In this document: in pieces, positions 51,847 through 59,458 of the stretch
Numbering within the stretch: the first letter of the stretch is position 1
Layout: every line of letters begins with the position of its first letter
From: an uncultured Flavobacteriales bacterium
Lineage (GTDB): Bacteria; Bacteroidota; Bacteroidia; Flavobacteriales_D; Crocinitomicaceae
Assembly (NCBI GenBank): GCA_913046365.1
Contig: CAJWRM010000010.1
Coordinates: 1-64,000 of the forward strand
Direction of reading: 5' to 3'
Length of the DNA: 64,000 nt
The notes under the pieces: model-generated
Databases searched by the model: none
Told to the model about the DNA's origin: nothing
The model's input: the letters and a program-made list of their open reading frames with translations, nothing else
Position numbers and translations under genes: made by a program

Positions 51847-53316
51847 TTAATATCCGCTATTTTGAGACCAGTTTCCTCCAGCTAAATCGATTTCTAAGGT
51901 TGGTATTGGGAATAATTCGTGTTTTCCTGTTTGAAACCCGTCTATTGCAATTTCTGCCTTTCCCCAGCGAACAAGGTCAAAAAACCAATGACCTTCACAG
52001 GCTAGCTCATAACGGCGTTCATTGAAAATATCATCAATAGAGCTAACTGTAATGTTTGAAACGCCGGCGCGGTTTCGAACCTCGTCTACTTTGCTTTGGG
52101 CTTCAGAGACATTTCCGTTTTGGAAGTGCGCCTCTGCTGCCATCAAAAGAACATCTGCATATCTAATGACTCTATAATTCACAGGGCTTGTAAGGTCATT
52201 ATCAGGAAGGCCAAGCTCATTTTGCCTTTTAATGTATTTATTGTTGTAGTAACCAGTGTGGCCCCCAGCGCCGATACCATAAGTAATATTTTCTGGGTTT
52301 GCTTGTGCCGCAATAAAAGCATCTATATCCAAAATTGTCATGTCGCGTCTAGGGTCTGTTGGGTCAAAAGCATCGTACAAGTTTTGCGTTGGAAGATTGT
52401 AGCTATTGCCGTCTCCATAAACAGGCCCATTATATTGTCGTATGCCTTGAAATCCAGGGCCCGCATTTCCTTCTAAACAGATTAGGCATCCGTAACCTCC
52501 GCCCTCTGCACCGGTATATTCAACATCAAATACCGTTTCGCTGTTGTTTTCGTTGGCGACTGTAAAAAGGTCCGCATAGTCGCTGATCAAACTGTATGCG
52601 CCACTATTAATAACCTCATCTAGCTTGTTCGCCGCTTCTGTATATTTTTTCTGATAAAGAAACACCTTTCCTAATAACGCCGTCGCGGCTCCTTTTGTTG
52701 CCTTTCCTTTAACGAGCGAAAACGGATCTAAAACAGAAGCCGCATCAAGAAGGTCTTTTTCTATCTGAGCATAAACCTCTGAAACAGGTGAACGAGCAAT
52801 CTCGGTTGCCTCTTGTGCTCCGATTCTTTCATCAACAATTAAAGGAACGTCTCCAAAAAACTTTACAAGCTCGAAGTAATAAAAAGCACGTAAAAATTTA
52901 GCTTCGGCAAGAATTTTGTCTTTCCCTGTAAAATCAATATTGTTTTTGTTTTCCATAATAAAGTTGCAGCGGGTTATGCCAGCATAGTTCCAACGAAACA
53001 AACTACGAAGTTCTGAGTTTACACCCCCGTGGGTCATTTCATCTATTTGGTGAAGGCCTTGTGTATCGTTTACGCTTTCACCCCCTGCAATCGTATTGTC
53101 AGAGGCAATTTCACTAATCCAAACCGACATAAATGAGCCTTGAAGCAGGTCGTATGCGCCCACTAAGGCCTGCTCATAATCTTCGGGAGACTGAAAGTAG
53201 TTTTCAGCGTCTTGAGTATAAGGAGGATCAACGTTTAGAAACTTATCACAACCTGAAAAAATCAAGCTAAAAACTATAAGCGTAAGGCTTATCAATTGAG
53301 ATGTTCTGTTTTTCAT
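51847..53316 (-). CDS. SusD/RagB-family glycan-binding lipoprotein
   Basis: A 489-residue surface lipoprotein. Signal peptide with FSGCDKFL (lipobox Cys22), then the SusD start NVDPPYTQDAENYFQSPEDY. Helical TPR-like parts (FLRAFYYFELVKFFGDVPLI, TALLGKVFLYQKKYTEAANK) and the C-terminal RVIRYADVLLMAAEAHFQNG with NERRYELACEGHWFFDLVRW are classic SusD signatures. It caps the SusC transporter and hands oligosaccharides to it. It lies 4 nt after susC-like on the same strand, and ends QNSGY. Confidence 0.96.
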   Translation of the reverse strand: MKNRTSQLISLTLIVFSLIFSGCDKFLNVDPPYTQDAENYFQSPEDYEQALVGAYDLLQGSFMSVWISEIASDNTIAGGESVNDTQGLHQIDEMTHGGVNSELRSLFRWNYAGITRCNFIMENKNNIDFTGKDKILAEAKFLRAFYYFELVKFFGDVPLIVDERIGAQEATEIARSPVSEVYAQIEKDLLDAASVLDPFSLVKGKATKGAATALLGKVFLYQKKYTEAANKLDEVINSGAYSLISDYADLFTVANENNSETVFDVEYTGAEGGGYGCLICLEGNAGPGFQGIRQYNGPVYGDGNSYNLPTQNLYDAFDPTDPRRDMTILDIDAFIAAQANPENITYGIGAGGHTGYYNNKYIKRQNELGLPDNDLTSPVNYRVIRYADVLLMAAEAHFQNGNVSEAQSKVDEVRNRAGVSNITVSSIDDIFNERRYELACEGHWFFDLVRWGKAEIAIDGFQTGKHELFPIPTLEIDLAGGNWSQNSGY

Positions 53317-53320
53317 GTTT

Positions 53321-56300
53321 TTAAAATTTAATATTTAAACCACCCATAATTGTTTTGGCTTGTGGATAAAACCCGTAGTCTACACCAGCAGAGAGCGTTC
53401 CTCCACCAATGTCGGGATCAAAACCGAGATATCTTGTTAAGGTTAGTAAGTTGTTTCCTGATAAATAAAATCGTAAAGACTCTACTTTAAGCTTCTTAAG
53501 TATCTGGCTCTTTTTCGGAAAAGTATATCCCAGCTGAACGTTTCTTAAGCGAACGAACGAACCGTCTTCAACATAGTAATCAGAGAAGGAGTTGTTTCTA
53601 GTTGCCCCCGTGGTTAACCTAGGGTGCTCATTGGTCGAACCAGGACCGGTCCAACGATTAATCACATAATCTAGTTGGTTGGCATAAGGCTGCTGTCTTT
53701 CATAATTTCTAATTATTTCTTGCCCAATAGAGGCGTAAATGTTAGCAGACATGTCAAACCCTTTGTAGCGAAGGCTCAGCGCAAACCCCATTGTAAAATC
53801 AGGAATAGGAGAGCCTAAGAAGGTTTTATCAAGGTCGTCTCCAAAGCTAATTTCTCCATCCCCATTTTGGTCGACAAAAATAAAGTCTCCCGGCCCGGCT
53901 CCTTCTTGAACAACATCGTGGTTATCAATTTCCTCTTGGGTTTGGAAAATGCCTGCGGTTTGTAGGCCGTGGAAGTAACCAATCGCAAAGCCTTCTTCAA
54001 AACGGGTTGCAACATCTCCTCCCACACTAAATTGCGCACCAGGAAGGTAGTCAACGCCCTCGGGCACACTCGTTACTTTGTTGGTAATGTGAGAAAAATT
54101 GAGGCTAATATTTGTTTTAAAATCTCTGGAGGGCTTATTGTGATAGGCAAGCTCTAGCTCAACCCCTTTGTTTGAAACATTTCCTGCGTTTATAATGGGA
54201 GAGTATCCTCCTGGACCATATGACCCGATAATACCAGAAACGTCAGGCTGAAACAGCAGGTCGTTGGTGTTTTTTATAAAATAATTGGTTGTGAAATCTA
54301 AAGCGCTCCAAAGGGTTAGGTCTAAACCAGCATTAAATTGTCGTGTTGTTTCCCATTTTAAATCAGGGTTTGCCGCACGCCCAAGCGCCGTTCCGATAAC
54401 GATTAGGTCATCAAAGACATACACCCCCTCTCCGTTCAAAAGAGCGCGATACGCAAAATTTTCAATTTGGTCGTTTCCTGAAACACCATAGCTCAACCGT
54501 AGCTTCATAAAGTTAATCGCGTCAACATTAAAAAAGCTTTCTTCAGAAATAACCCAAGCTGACGAAAGGGTGGGAAACCAACCGTATCTATTATTTGGCC
54601 CAAACTTACTCGAGCCATCTCTTCTTAATATACCTGAAACAATATATCGTGAATCATATGCGTACTCTGTTCTAAGGAAGGCAGAAACTAGTCGCTCTTT
54701 AAACTCAAAAGAACCTACATTGTTTAAGTATCCGCCAGCAGCAGTATTTGCCGATATGTCTGCATATTCCCAAGAGTTATTTGGTATGCCATATGCTGTT
54801 CCATTTAAAGCCGCACCTTTTCGTTGAAAAACAGAAGCACCTACGGTCGCCTTCACTTTGTGAAGCTCGTTGAAGGCTCTGTCATAATTAAAATAGCTTT
54901 CAAAGGTAAGGTCGCTGAAGGATGAGCGTTGCTCGTAAACACTAGCGCCACGGTCGATAAAGACACTATCAGCAATTTCTACTTGAGGAGACTCTAGCTC
55001 TGCATTTAGTGCTGAGTTTGCGAACTTTCCAGGGCCGTACCAGGCAAGAGGAGTAAAGGACTTTGCTTCGACAACGGCATAATTGTAGTTAAAGCGATTT
55101 GTAAAAGAGAGGTGCTCGTTAAACTTATAAACCAACTCTTCTTTTCCGACAAACTTATCAGCAATGCTATAGTTATATGAGTTTTCCATTTGAGCGATAG
55201 GGTTGATAATGTCAGCAACCTCTTCTAAGTAACTGTAGTTACCGTCCGGAGTTCTGATTGGTTCGTTAGGAAAGGCGTTTACGGTGTTATATAAAACAGA
55301 ACCGATTCCGTTTTCAGAAAGAGTTGATCGGTTGTCGTTCGAGAAAAGAAACACAGAATTAAGCAATAGTTTGTCCGAGAGATCCGTGCTTAGGTTTAAT
55401 CGTGCATTGTATCTTGAGAAATTTGCTTTTGAGCCACCAACGATACCTTCTTGGGCATAATACGTCGCCCCAAGAGAGTAGCGGGTGTTTTTTGTACCAC
55501 CACTTATTCCAATGTTATAGCTTTCTACGGGAGACGTTTGAAAAACAGAATCCTGCCAATTTGTTCCTTCTCCGATAGCGGTATTTGCAAATGGCATTGA
55601 TTGGCCCCCAAAAGCAAACATTTCGTTTTTAATAACCGCATATTCCTCTGCGTTTAAAAGGCCTAGCCTATTAGCTGTCTGTTGAACACCCTTATACATG
55701 CTAAACTCTATTTTAGGCTTTGCATTAAGTTTTCCTTTTTTTGTTTCAACAATGATCACGCCATTCGCTGCACGCACACCATAAATACCAGCAGTTGCAT
55801 CTTTCAGAACATTGATAGATTCAATGTCATTTGGGTTCAAGGCGTTCAAGCCATCGGAATCATACACGACGCCGTCCACTAAAATCAAAGGGTCGTTGTC
55901 TCCAAAAGTAGAAAGGCCTCTAATTCTAATACTTGAAGAGCCTCCAGGCGAGCCTGAATTTGTATTAATAGCCACCCCCGAAACCTGACCCTGAAGGGCT
56001 TGATCCATTCGTGAAAGGTTGAGCTTTTCAAGGTTTTCTCCTTTTACTTTTGCCGCAGCACCTGTAAGCTCTTTGTTTCTTGAGCTTCCGTAACCAACAA
56101 CAACAATTTCGTCAAAAACCTGAGATTCTATTTCCAGGGTAATGTCCAATTCTGTTCGCCCAGCGACGAGCACTTTTTGAGTGACGTATCCGATGTAAGA
56201 AAACCGCAAAATAAGATCGTCTTTTTTTTCTGTAGTAATACTGTATTTACCGTTTACATCTGTAACAGCACCGTTTGTTGTGTTTTCGACAACAACCTTG

Positions 56301-56419
56301 ACCCCAGGAAAGGTTTCTTGCTTTTCATCCAATACTGTTCCGCTAATCGTGATTTCCTGGGCGCGCACATTTGTTAGAACAAAGCAAGCTGCCGCAAGCA
56401 ATAGAAATAGATGTTTCAT
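53321..56419 (-). CDS. SusC/RagA-family TonB-dependent outer-membrane receptor
   Basis: A 1032-residue outer-membrane transporter. Signal peptide (LLAAACFVLTNVRAQ), a CarboxypepD_reg-like domain (~22-105: ISGTVLDEKQETFPGVKVVV, GAVTDVNGKYSI), the plug domain (VVGYGSSRNKELTGAAAKVK, SIRIRGLSTFGDNDPLILVD, NPNDIESINVLKDATAGIYG) and a long barrel ending in GGLNIKF. With the SusD partner it imports oligosaccharides, here most likely beta-1,3-glucan fragments released by the GH16 lipoprotein. It is the first gene of the four-gene PUL; gaps within the operon are 4-21 nt. No PUL regulator is adjacent. Confidence 0.96.
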   Translation of the reverse strand: MKHLFLLLAAACFVLTNVRAQEITISGTVLDEKQETFPGVKVVVENTTNGAVTDVNGKYSITTEKKDDLILRFSYIGYVTQKVLVAGRTELDITLEIESQVFDEIVVVGYGSSRNKELTGAAAKVKGENLEKLNLSRMDQALQGQVSGVAINTNSGSPGGSSSIRIRGLSTFGDNDPLILVDGVVYDSDGLNALNPNDIESINVLKDATAGIYGVRAANGVIIVETKKGKLNAKPKIEFSMYKGVQQTANRLGLLNAEEYAVIKNEMFAFGGQSMPFANTAIGEGTNWQDSVFQTSPVESYNIGISGGTKNTRYSLGATYYAQEGIVGGSKANFSRYNARLNLSTDLSDKLLLNSVFLFSNDNRSTLSENGIGSVLYNTVNAFPNEPIRTPDGNYSYLEEVADIINPIAQMENSYNYSIADKFVGKEELVYKFNEHLSFTNRFNYNYAVVEAKSFTPLAWYGPGKFANSALNAELESPQVEIADSVFIDRGASVYEQRSSFSDLTFESYFNYDRAFNELHKVKATVGASVFQRKGAALNGTAYGIPNNSWEYADISANTAAGGYLNNVGSFEFKERLVSAFLRTEYAYDSRYIVSGILRRDGSSKFGPNNRYGWFPTLSSAWVISEESFFNVDAINFMKLRLSYGVSGNDQIENFAYRALLNGEGVYVFDDLIVIGTALGRAANPDLKWETTRQFNAGLDLTLWSALDFTTNYFIKNTNDLLFQPDVSGIIGSYGPGGYSPIINAGNVSNKGVELELAYHNKPSRDFKTNISLNFSHITNKVTSVPEGVDYLPGAQFSVGGDVATRFEEGFAIGYFHGLQTAGIFQTQEEIDNHDVVQEGAGPGDFIFVDQNGDGEISFGDDLDKTFLGSPIPDFTMGFALSLRYKGFDMSANIYASIGQEIIRNYERQQPYANQLDYVINRWTGPGSTNEHPRLTTGATRNNSFSDYYVEDGSFVRLRNVQLGYTFPKKSQILKKLKVESLRFYLSGNNLLTLTRYLGFDPDIGGGTLSAGVDYGFYPQAKTIMGGLNIKF

Positions 56420-56750
56420 AAGTAATAGTTTTCAGTGTAAAGATATTGTTTTTTTTGAAGTGTAAAAAACACACTAAGTAGGTGTTTTTGTAAAAAGTGC
56501 AACGCTTATGATTATGCAATATTTCGGTCTAAATTTAAAGAATTTAAAAACCGAATTTTAAATAAAAAACAGAATTGCTTACACATTTGGCAGAATTACA
56601 ATACATAAAGCAAAAGGACGTTTTTGATTTTTTTATAACTGTAGAAATAACACTTTTTTAAGCAAACTAAATTGTTTTGGTGTTTAGTGTATTTAAAAGT
56701 AAATGAAATTAAGACAAAGGTTGCTTGTCTTTTTATATTTTTGACCCGTT
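56420..56750. promoter_or_regulatory. 331-bp divergent intergenic region with inverted repeats upstream of the PUL
   Basis: A/T-rich gap between the divergent susC-like and dehydrogenase genes. On the minus strand a -7-like TATCTTTA lies at 56445-56438. An 8-bp perfect inverted repeat, AAAAACAC (56465-56472) and GTGTTTTT (56482-56489), overlaps where the -33 element should be, so it is a candidate operator. A second nested repeat, TTCGGT (56523-56528) with ACCGAA (56550-56555), encloses AAATT/AATTT. On the plus strand TATTTTTG at 56736-56743 matches the -7 consensus for the dehydrogenase gene, without a clear -33. I see no missed gene. Confidence 0.4.
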
Positions 56751-57692
56751 ATGCGTAAGGTTGTTTTTGTTGATGTGGTCCATAATGTGCTCAGAGAAAA
56801 GCTGACTGCAAATCAATACTTGTGCGTGGACGCAACAACCCAAAATAAAGAACAGGTTTTAGAGCAGATCAAAACAGCTTTTGGAATAGTTATAAGATCA
56901 AAATTCACCCTAGACTCCGGTTTTTTAGAAGGGGCAGTACATTTAAAATTTATAGCTAGGTCCGGATCTGGCACTGAAAACATTGACCTTGAGTATTGCA
57001 ATAAAAAAGGTGTTCAAGTTTTTTCTTCACCTGAAGGAAATAGAAACGCTGTTGCCGAACACGCGCTTGGTTTTACTCTGTCGTTATTAAACAACATTCA
57101 TCGTTCACATCAAGAAATTAAAACAGGGGGCTGGAACAGGAGGTCAAACACCGGAAAAGAGCTTTCAGCCTGTACGATAGGAATTATAGGTTGCGGCAAT
57201 AACGGATTAGCATTTGCGAAAAAAATGAGAGACCTAGGAGCGACCGTTCTTACCTATGATAAATATAAGGAAGTGGAAGAGCCTGGGATAAAACAAGTTC
57301 CTTTGGAGGGGTTGTACAACGACGTTGACGTTCTTAGTTTTCACGTTCCTGAAACAAAAGAAACCACGTCTATGGGCAACCACACGCTTTTTTCAAAATT
57401 TAAAAAACCACTTGTCGTACTAAATGTTTGTCGGGGAAAAGTGATTGACACAAGCGGTCTTGTTCTAGCAATGCGGGAAAAAAAGGTGCTGAAAGCGGCT
57501 TTGGATGTTTTAGAATATGAAACAAAATCATTTGAGCGCTTCTTTGAAAACCCTCTCCCAGAAGACTTTGTTTTTTTAAAAACAAACCCAAATGTTATTT
57601 TGACACCTCACATAGCCGGTTGGACAAAACAGAGTTATTATGAGTTAAGCAATGTATTGGCAAATAAAATTATTGAGGAGTTTGGTGCTTAG
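56751..57692 (+). CDS. D-isomer-specific 2-hydroxyacid dehydrogenase (SerA-like, no ACT domain)
   Basis: A 313-residue NAD-dependent enzyme. FIARSGSGTENIDLEYC (catalytic Arg near 72), GNRNAVAEHALGFTLSLLN, the Rossmann motif IGIIGCGNNGLAFAKKMRDLG (GxGxxG; 20-residue core), VLNVCRGKVIDTSGL, LKAALDVLEYE (catalytic Glu region) and ILTPHIAGWT (catalytic His). The family includes 3-phosphoglycerate, hydroxypyruvate and lactate dehydrogenases. It lacks the C-terminal ACT domain of classical SerA. No serine-pathway genes are adjacent, so the substrate stays open. It converges with the CvpA gene, 19 nt between stops. Confidence 0.92.
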   Translation: MRKVVFVDVVHNVLREKLTANQYLCVDATTQNKEQVLEQIKTAFGIVIRSKFTLDSGFLEGAVHLKFIARSGSGTENIDLEYCNKKGVQVFSSPEGNRNAVAEHALGFTLSLLNNIHRSHQEIKTGGWNRRSNTGKELSACTIGIIGCGNNGLAFAKKMRDLGATVLTYDKYKEVEEPGIKQVPLEGLYNDVDVLSFHVPETKETTSMGNHTLFSKFKKPLVVLNVCRGKVIDTSGLVLAMREKKVLKAALDVLEYETKSFERFFENPLPEDFVFLKTNPNVILTPHIAGWTKQSYYELSNVLANKIIEEFGA

Positions 57693-57711
57693 CTGTGTTA
57701 TAAACGTTTGG

Positions 57712-58230
57712 CTAATCTATTTCTTTTTTAATTTCTCTGTAGCCCAAAAGAAGCGTGTTTTTTATGCCAGGAACAATTGTGGTTGTATAACCCATAACAT
57801 GAGGGTATAGAACAGAGGACTCTTTGGCGAGAACAGGAACCGCCTCGTTTTTTGGGTCTAATGGACCTAAAAGAAGCAACGCACAACCAGCCAAAAGCCC
57901 CCATTTGAATACGCCAACCAAAGCACCGAAAATCTTATTAAAAATAGAAAGCCATACAAAGGCAACGAATTTTTCAAAAAGCTTGCCAAGAAATCGAACA
58001 AGCACAACGACAATTATAAAAACAATTAGAAAAGACAAAAACGCAACAAGCACCCCCTCATTTTTATCTGCTACAAAGTATTGTGTGATCGTATCTGAAA
58101 AATGAAAAGCGAAATAAACCCCAGCTAAAAGAGATCCAAAAGTGAAAAGCTCCATTATCAGGCCTTTTCTCCATCCTAAAACTGCGCCGATAGATAAAAA
58201 AGCAAGAATACAAAGGTCCAGCGTGTTCAT
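57712..58230 (-). CDS. CvpA-family membrane protein
   Basis: A 172-residue protein with four predicted TMs: LDLCILAFLSIGAVLGWRKG, ELFTFGSLLAGVYFAFHF, VAFLSFLIVFIIVVVLVRFL, and VGVFKWGLLAGCALLLLG. The GWRKGLIMELFTFGSLLAG pattern and FLGKLFEKF are CvpA hallmarks. CvpA is linked to colicin V production and envelope homeostasis in other bacteria; its mechanism is unclear. It diverges from tadA across an 86-bp gap. Confidence 0.9.
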   Translation of the reverse strand: MNTLDLCILAFLSIGAVLGWRKGLIMELFTFGSLLAGVYFAFHFSDTITQYFVADKNEGVLVAFLSFLIVFIIVVVLVRFLGKLFEKFVAFVWLSIFNKIFGALVGVFKWGLLAGCALLLLGPLDPKNEAVPVLAKESSVLYPHVMGYTTTIVPGIKNTLLLGYREIKKEID

Positions 58231-58316
58231 GGTTGTGAAATTAGCAAGATAAGAAACAAGTGTGTTAATTATATGTCATAAATTTACCAAGCCAACAACG
58301 TTAACAACCCGGCCTG

Positions 58317-58772
58317 ATGATAGAAGTATATAATGACGAGTTCTTCATGAAACAAGCGCTAATCGAAGCTAAAAAAGCTTTTGACAAGGGTGAGGTACCC
58401 GTAGGGGCAGTCGTTGTTTTAAAAAACAGAATCATAGCTCGGGGCCACAATTTAACAGAGCAACTCTCAGACGTTACGGCTCACGCCGAGGTACAAGCGA
58501 TAACTTCGGCAGCGCAGTTTCTTGGCTCAAAATACTTGAAAGGCTGTACAATGTACGTGTCTCTGGAGCCTTGTGTCATGTGTGCAGGTGCTTTGTTTTG
58601 GTCTCAGATAGACAAAGTCGTATTTGCAGCAAGAGACGAGAAAAGAGGAGCTAGCCTTTGTGAGCCAACGGTATATCACCCTTCAACACTAGTTGTAAAA
58701 GGTCCGTTTCAAGAGGAAAGCCGTCAGCTATTAAAGTCCTTTTTTTCAAAGAAACGAAAATCAACTATATAG
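58317..58772 (+). CDS. tadA: tRNA-specific adenosine deaminase TadA
   Basis: A 151-residue zinc deaminase. Motifs: GEVPVGAVVVL, the zinc/catalytic site THAEVQAI appearing as HAEVQAI (His56, Glu58), and PCVMCAGAL (Cys86, Cys89). It converts A34 to inosine in tRNA-Arg(ACG). DARDEKRGAS matches the family loop before the C-terminal helix. Length is typical. Its 3' end overlaps the convergent recO by 12 nt. Confidence 0.93.
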   Translation: MIEVYNDEFFMKQALIEAKKAFDKGEVPVGAVVVLKNRIIARGHNLTEQLSDVTAHAEVQAITSAAQFLGSKYLKGCTMYVSLEPCVMCAGALFWSQIDKVVFAARDEKRGASLCEPTVYHPSTLVVKGPFQEESRQLLKSFFSKKRKSTI

Positions 58773-59453
58773 TGTTTCTCGAATAATTTCTACAGACTTT
58801 TTAGAATCATATCCCGGTAAATGATAGCTACTGTAATCCAAAAGTAAGTCGAAAATAAGGTGTTCTATACCGGGCTTGAGGACACTAGGCCCGTAGAAAA
58901 TAGAATGAAAACAACGTACAACATCTTTGTTGTGTATGGTATTAACAGAAACCCCCTTGGGGTTAAAAAAACCGGTAGCTATGTCAAAGGACTCTAGTTT
59001 TTTTTCATTGCTTTTAAGTGGCTTGTGTCCAGAGTATTTGATTAATTCTGCTAGAAAATGAATAGGGTATTCTTTAATGCGGTTTTCATTATTGAGGAGA
59101 AGTATTTTTTCTTTTATAAAAAAGAAAAAGGAGCGGTCCTCAACCCCACTCGTTAAAAAAGATTTGATGCTTTCTGCCACAAAAAAAGCAATTAAGATTT
59201 TAACAGCAGAGTTGTAGGTGTTTTCAAGGGCAACAGACCGTTCAACCCCATTTATGTTTTGAAGTCCAGAGTTTGACCAGCGGTAAAAAGAGGCCTCATA
59301 AAGGCCAAGAACTAAAGGTTTTACTTTTTTCTTTTTTCCTCCTTTAATGATTCCATTTTGAAGCCCGTGCTTCTCAGAAAAAAAGCAAACCCAAAGGCTA
59401 CTTTCCGAGTAGGGTTTAATGTCAAGAATTACAATTTCGGCAACCTCTTTCAC
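58761..59453 (-). CDS. recO: DNA repair protein RecO
   Basis: A 230-residue protein starting at GTG 59453. The N-terminal OB fold has AEIVILDIKPYSESSLWVCF and FSEKHGLQNGIIKGGKKKK, as in RecO. The rest is helical (YSAVKILIAFFVAESIKSFL, HFLAELIKYSGHKPLK), with the typical F-NPKG motif (IATGFFNPKG). RecO loads RecA onto SSB-coated DNA with RecR. It lies 5 nt after the TonB-dependent receptor gene on the same strand, so they are probably co-transcribed. Confidence 0.9.
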   Translation of the reverse strand: MKEVAEIVILDIKPYSESSLWVCFFSEKHGLQNGIIKGGKKKKVKPLVLGLYEASFYRWSNSGLQNINGVERSVALENTYNSAVKILIAFFVAESIKSFLTSGVEDRSFFFFIKEKILLLNNENRIKEYPIHFLAELIKYSGHKPLKSNEKKLESFDIATGFFNPKGVSVNTIHNKDVVRCFHSIFYGPSVLKPGIEHLIFDLLLDYSSYHLPGYDSKKSVEIIRETLYS

Positions 59454-59458
59454 AGGTG

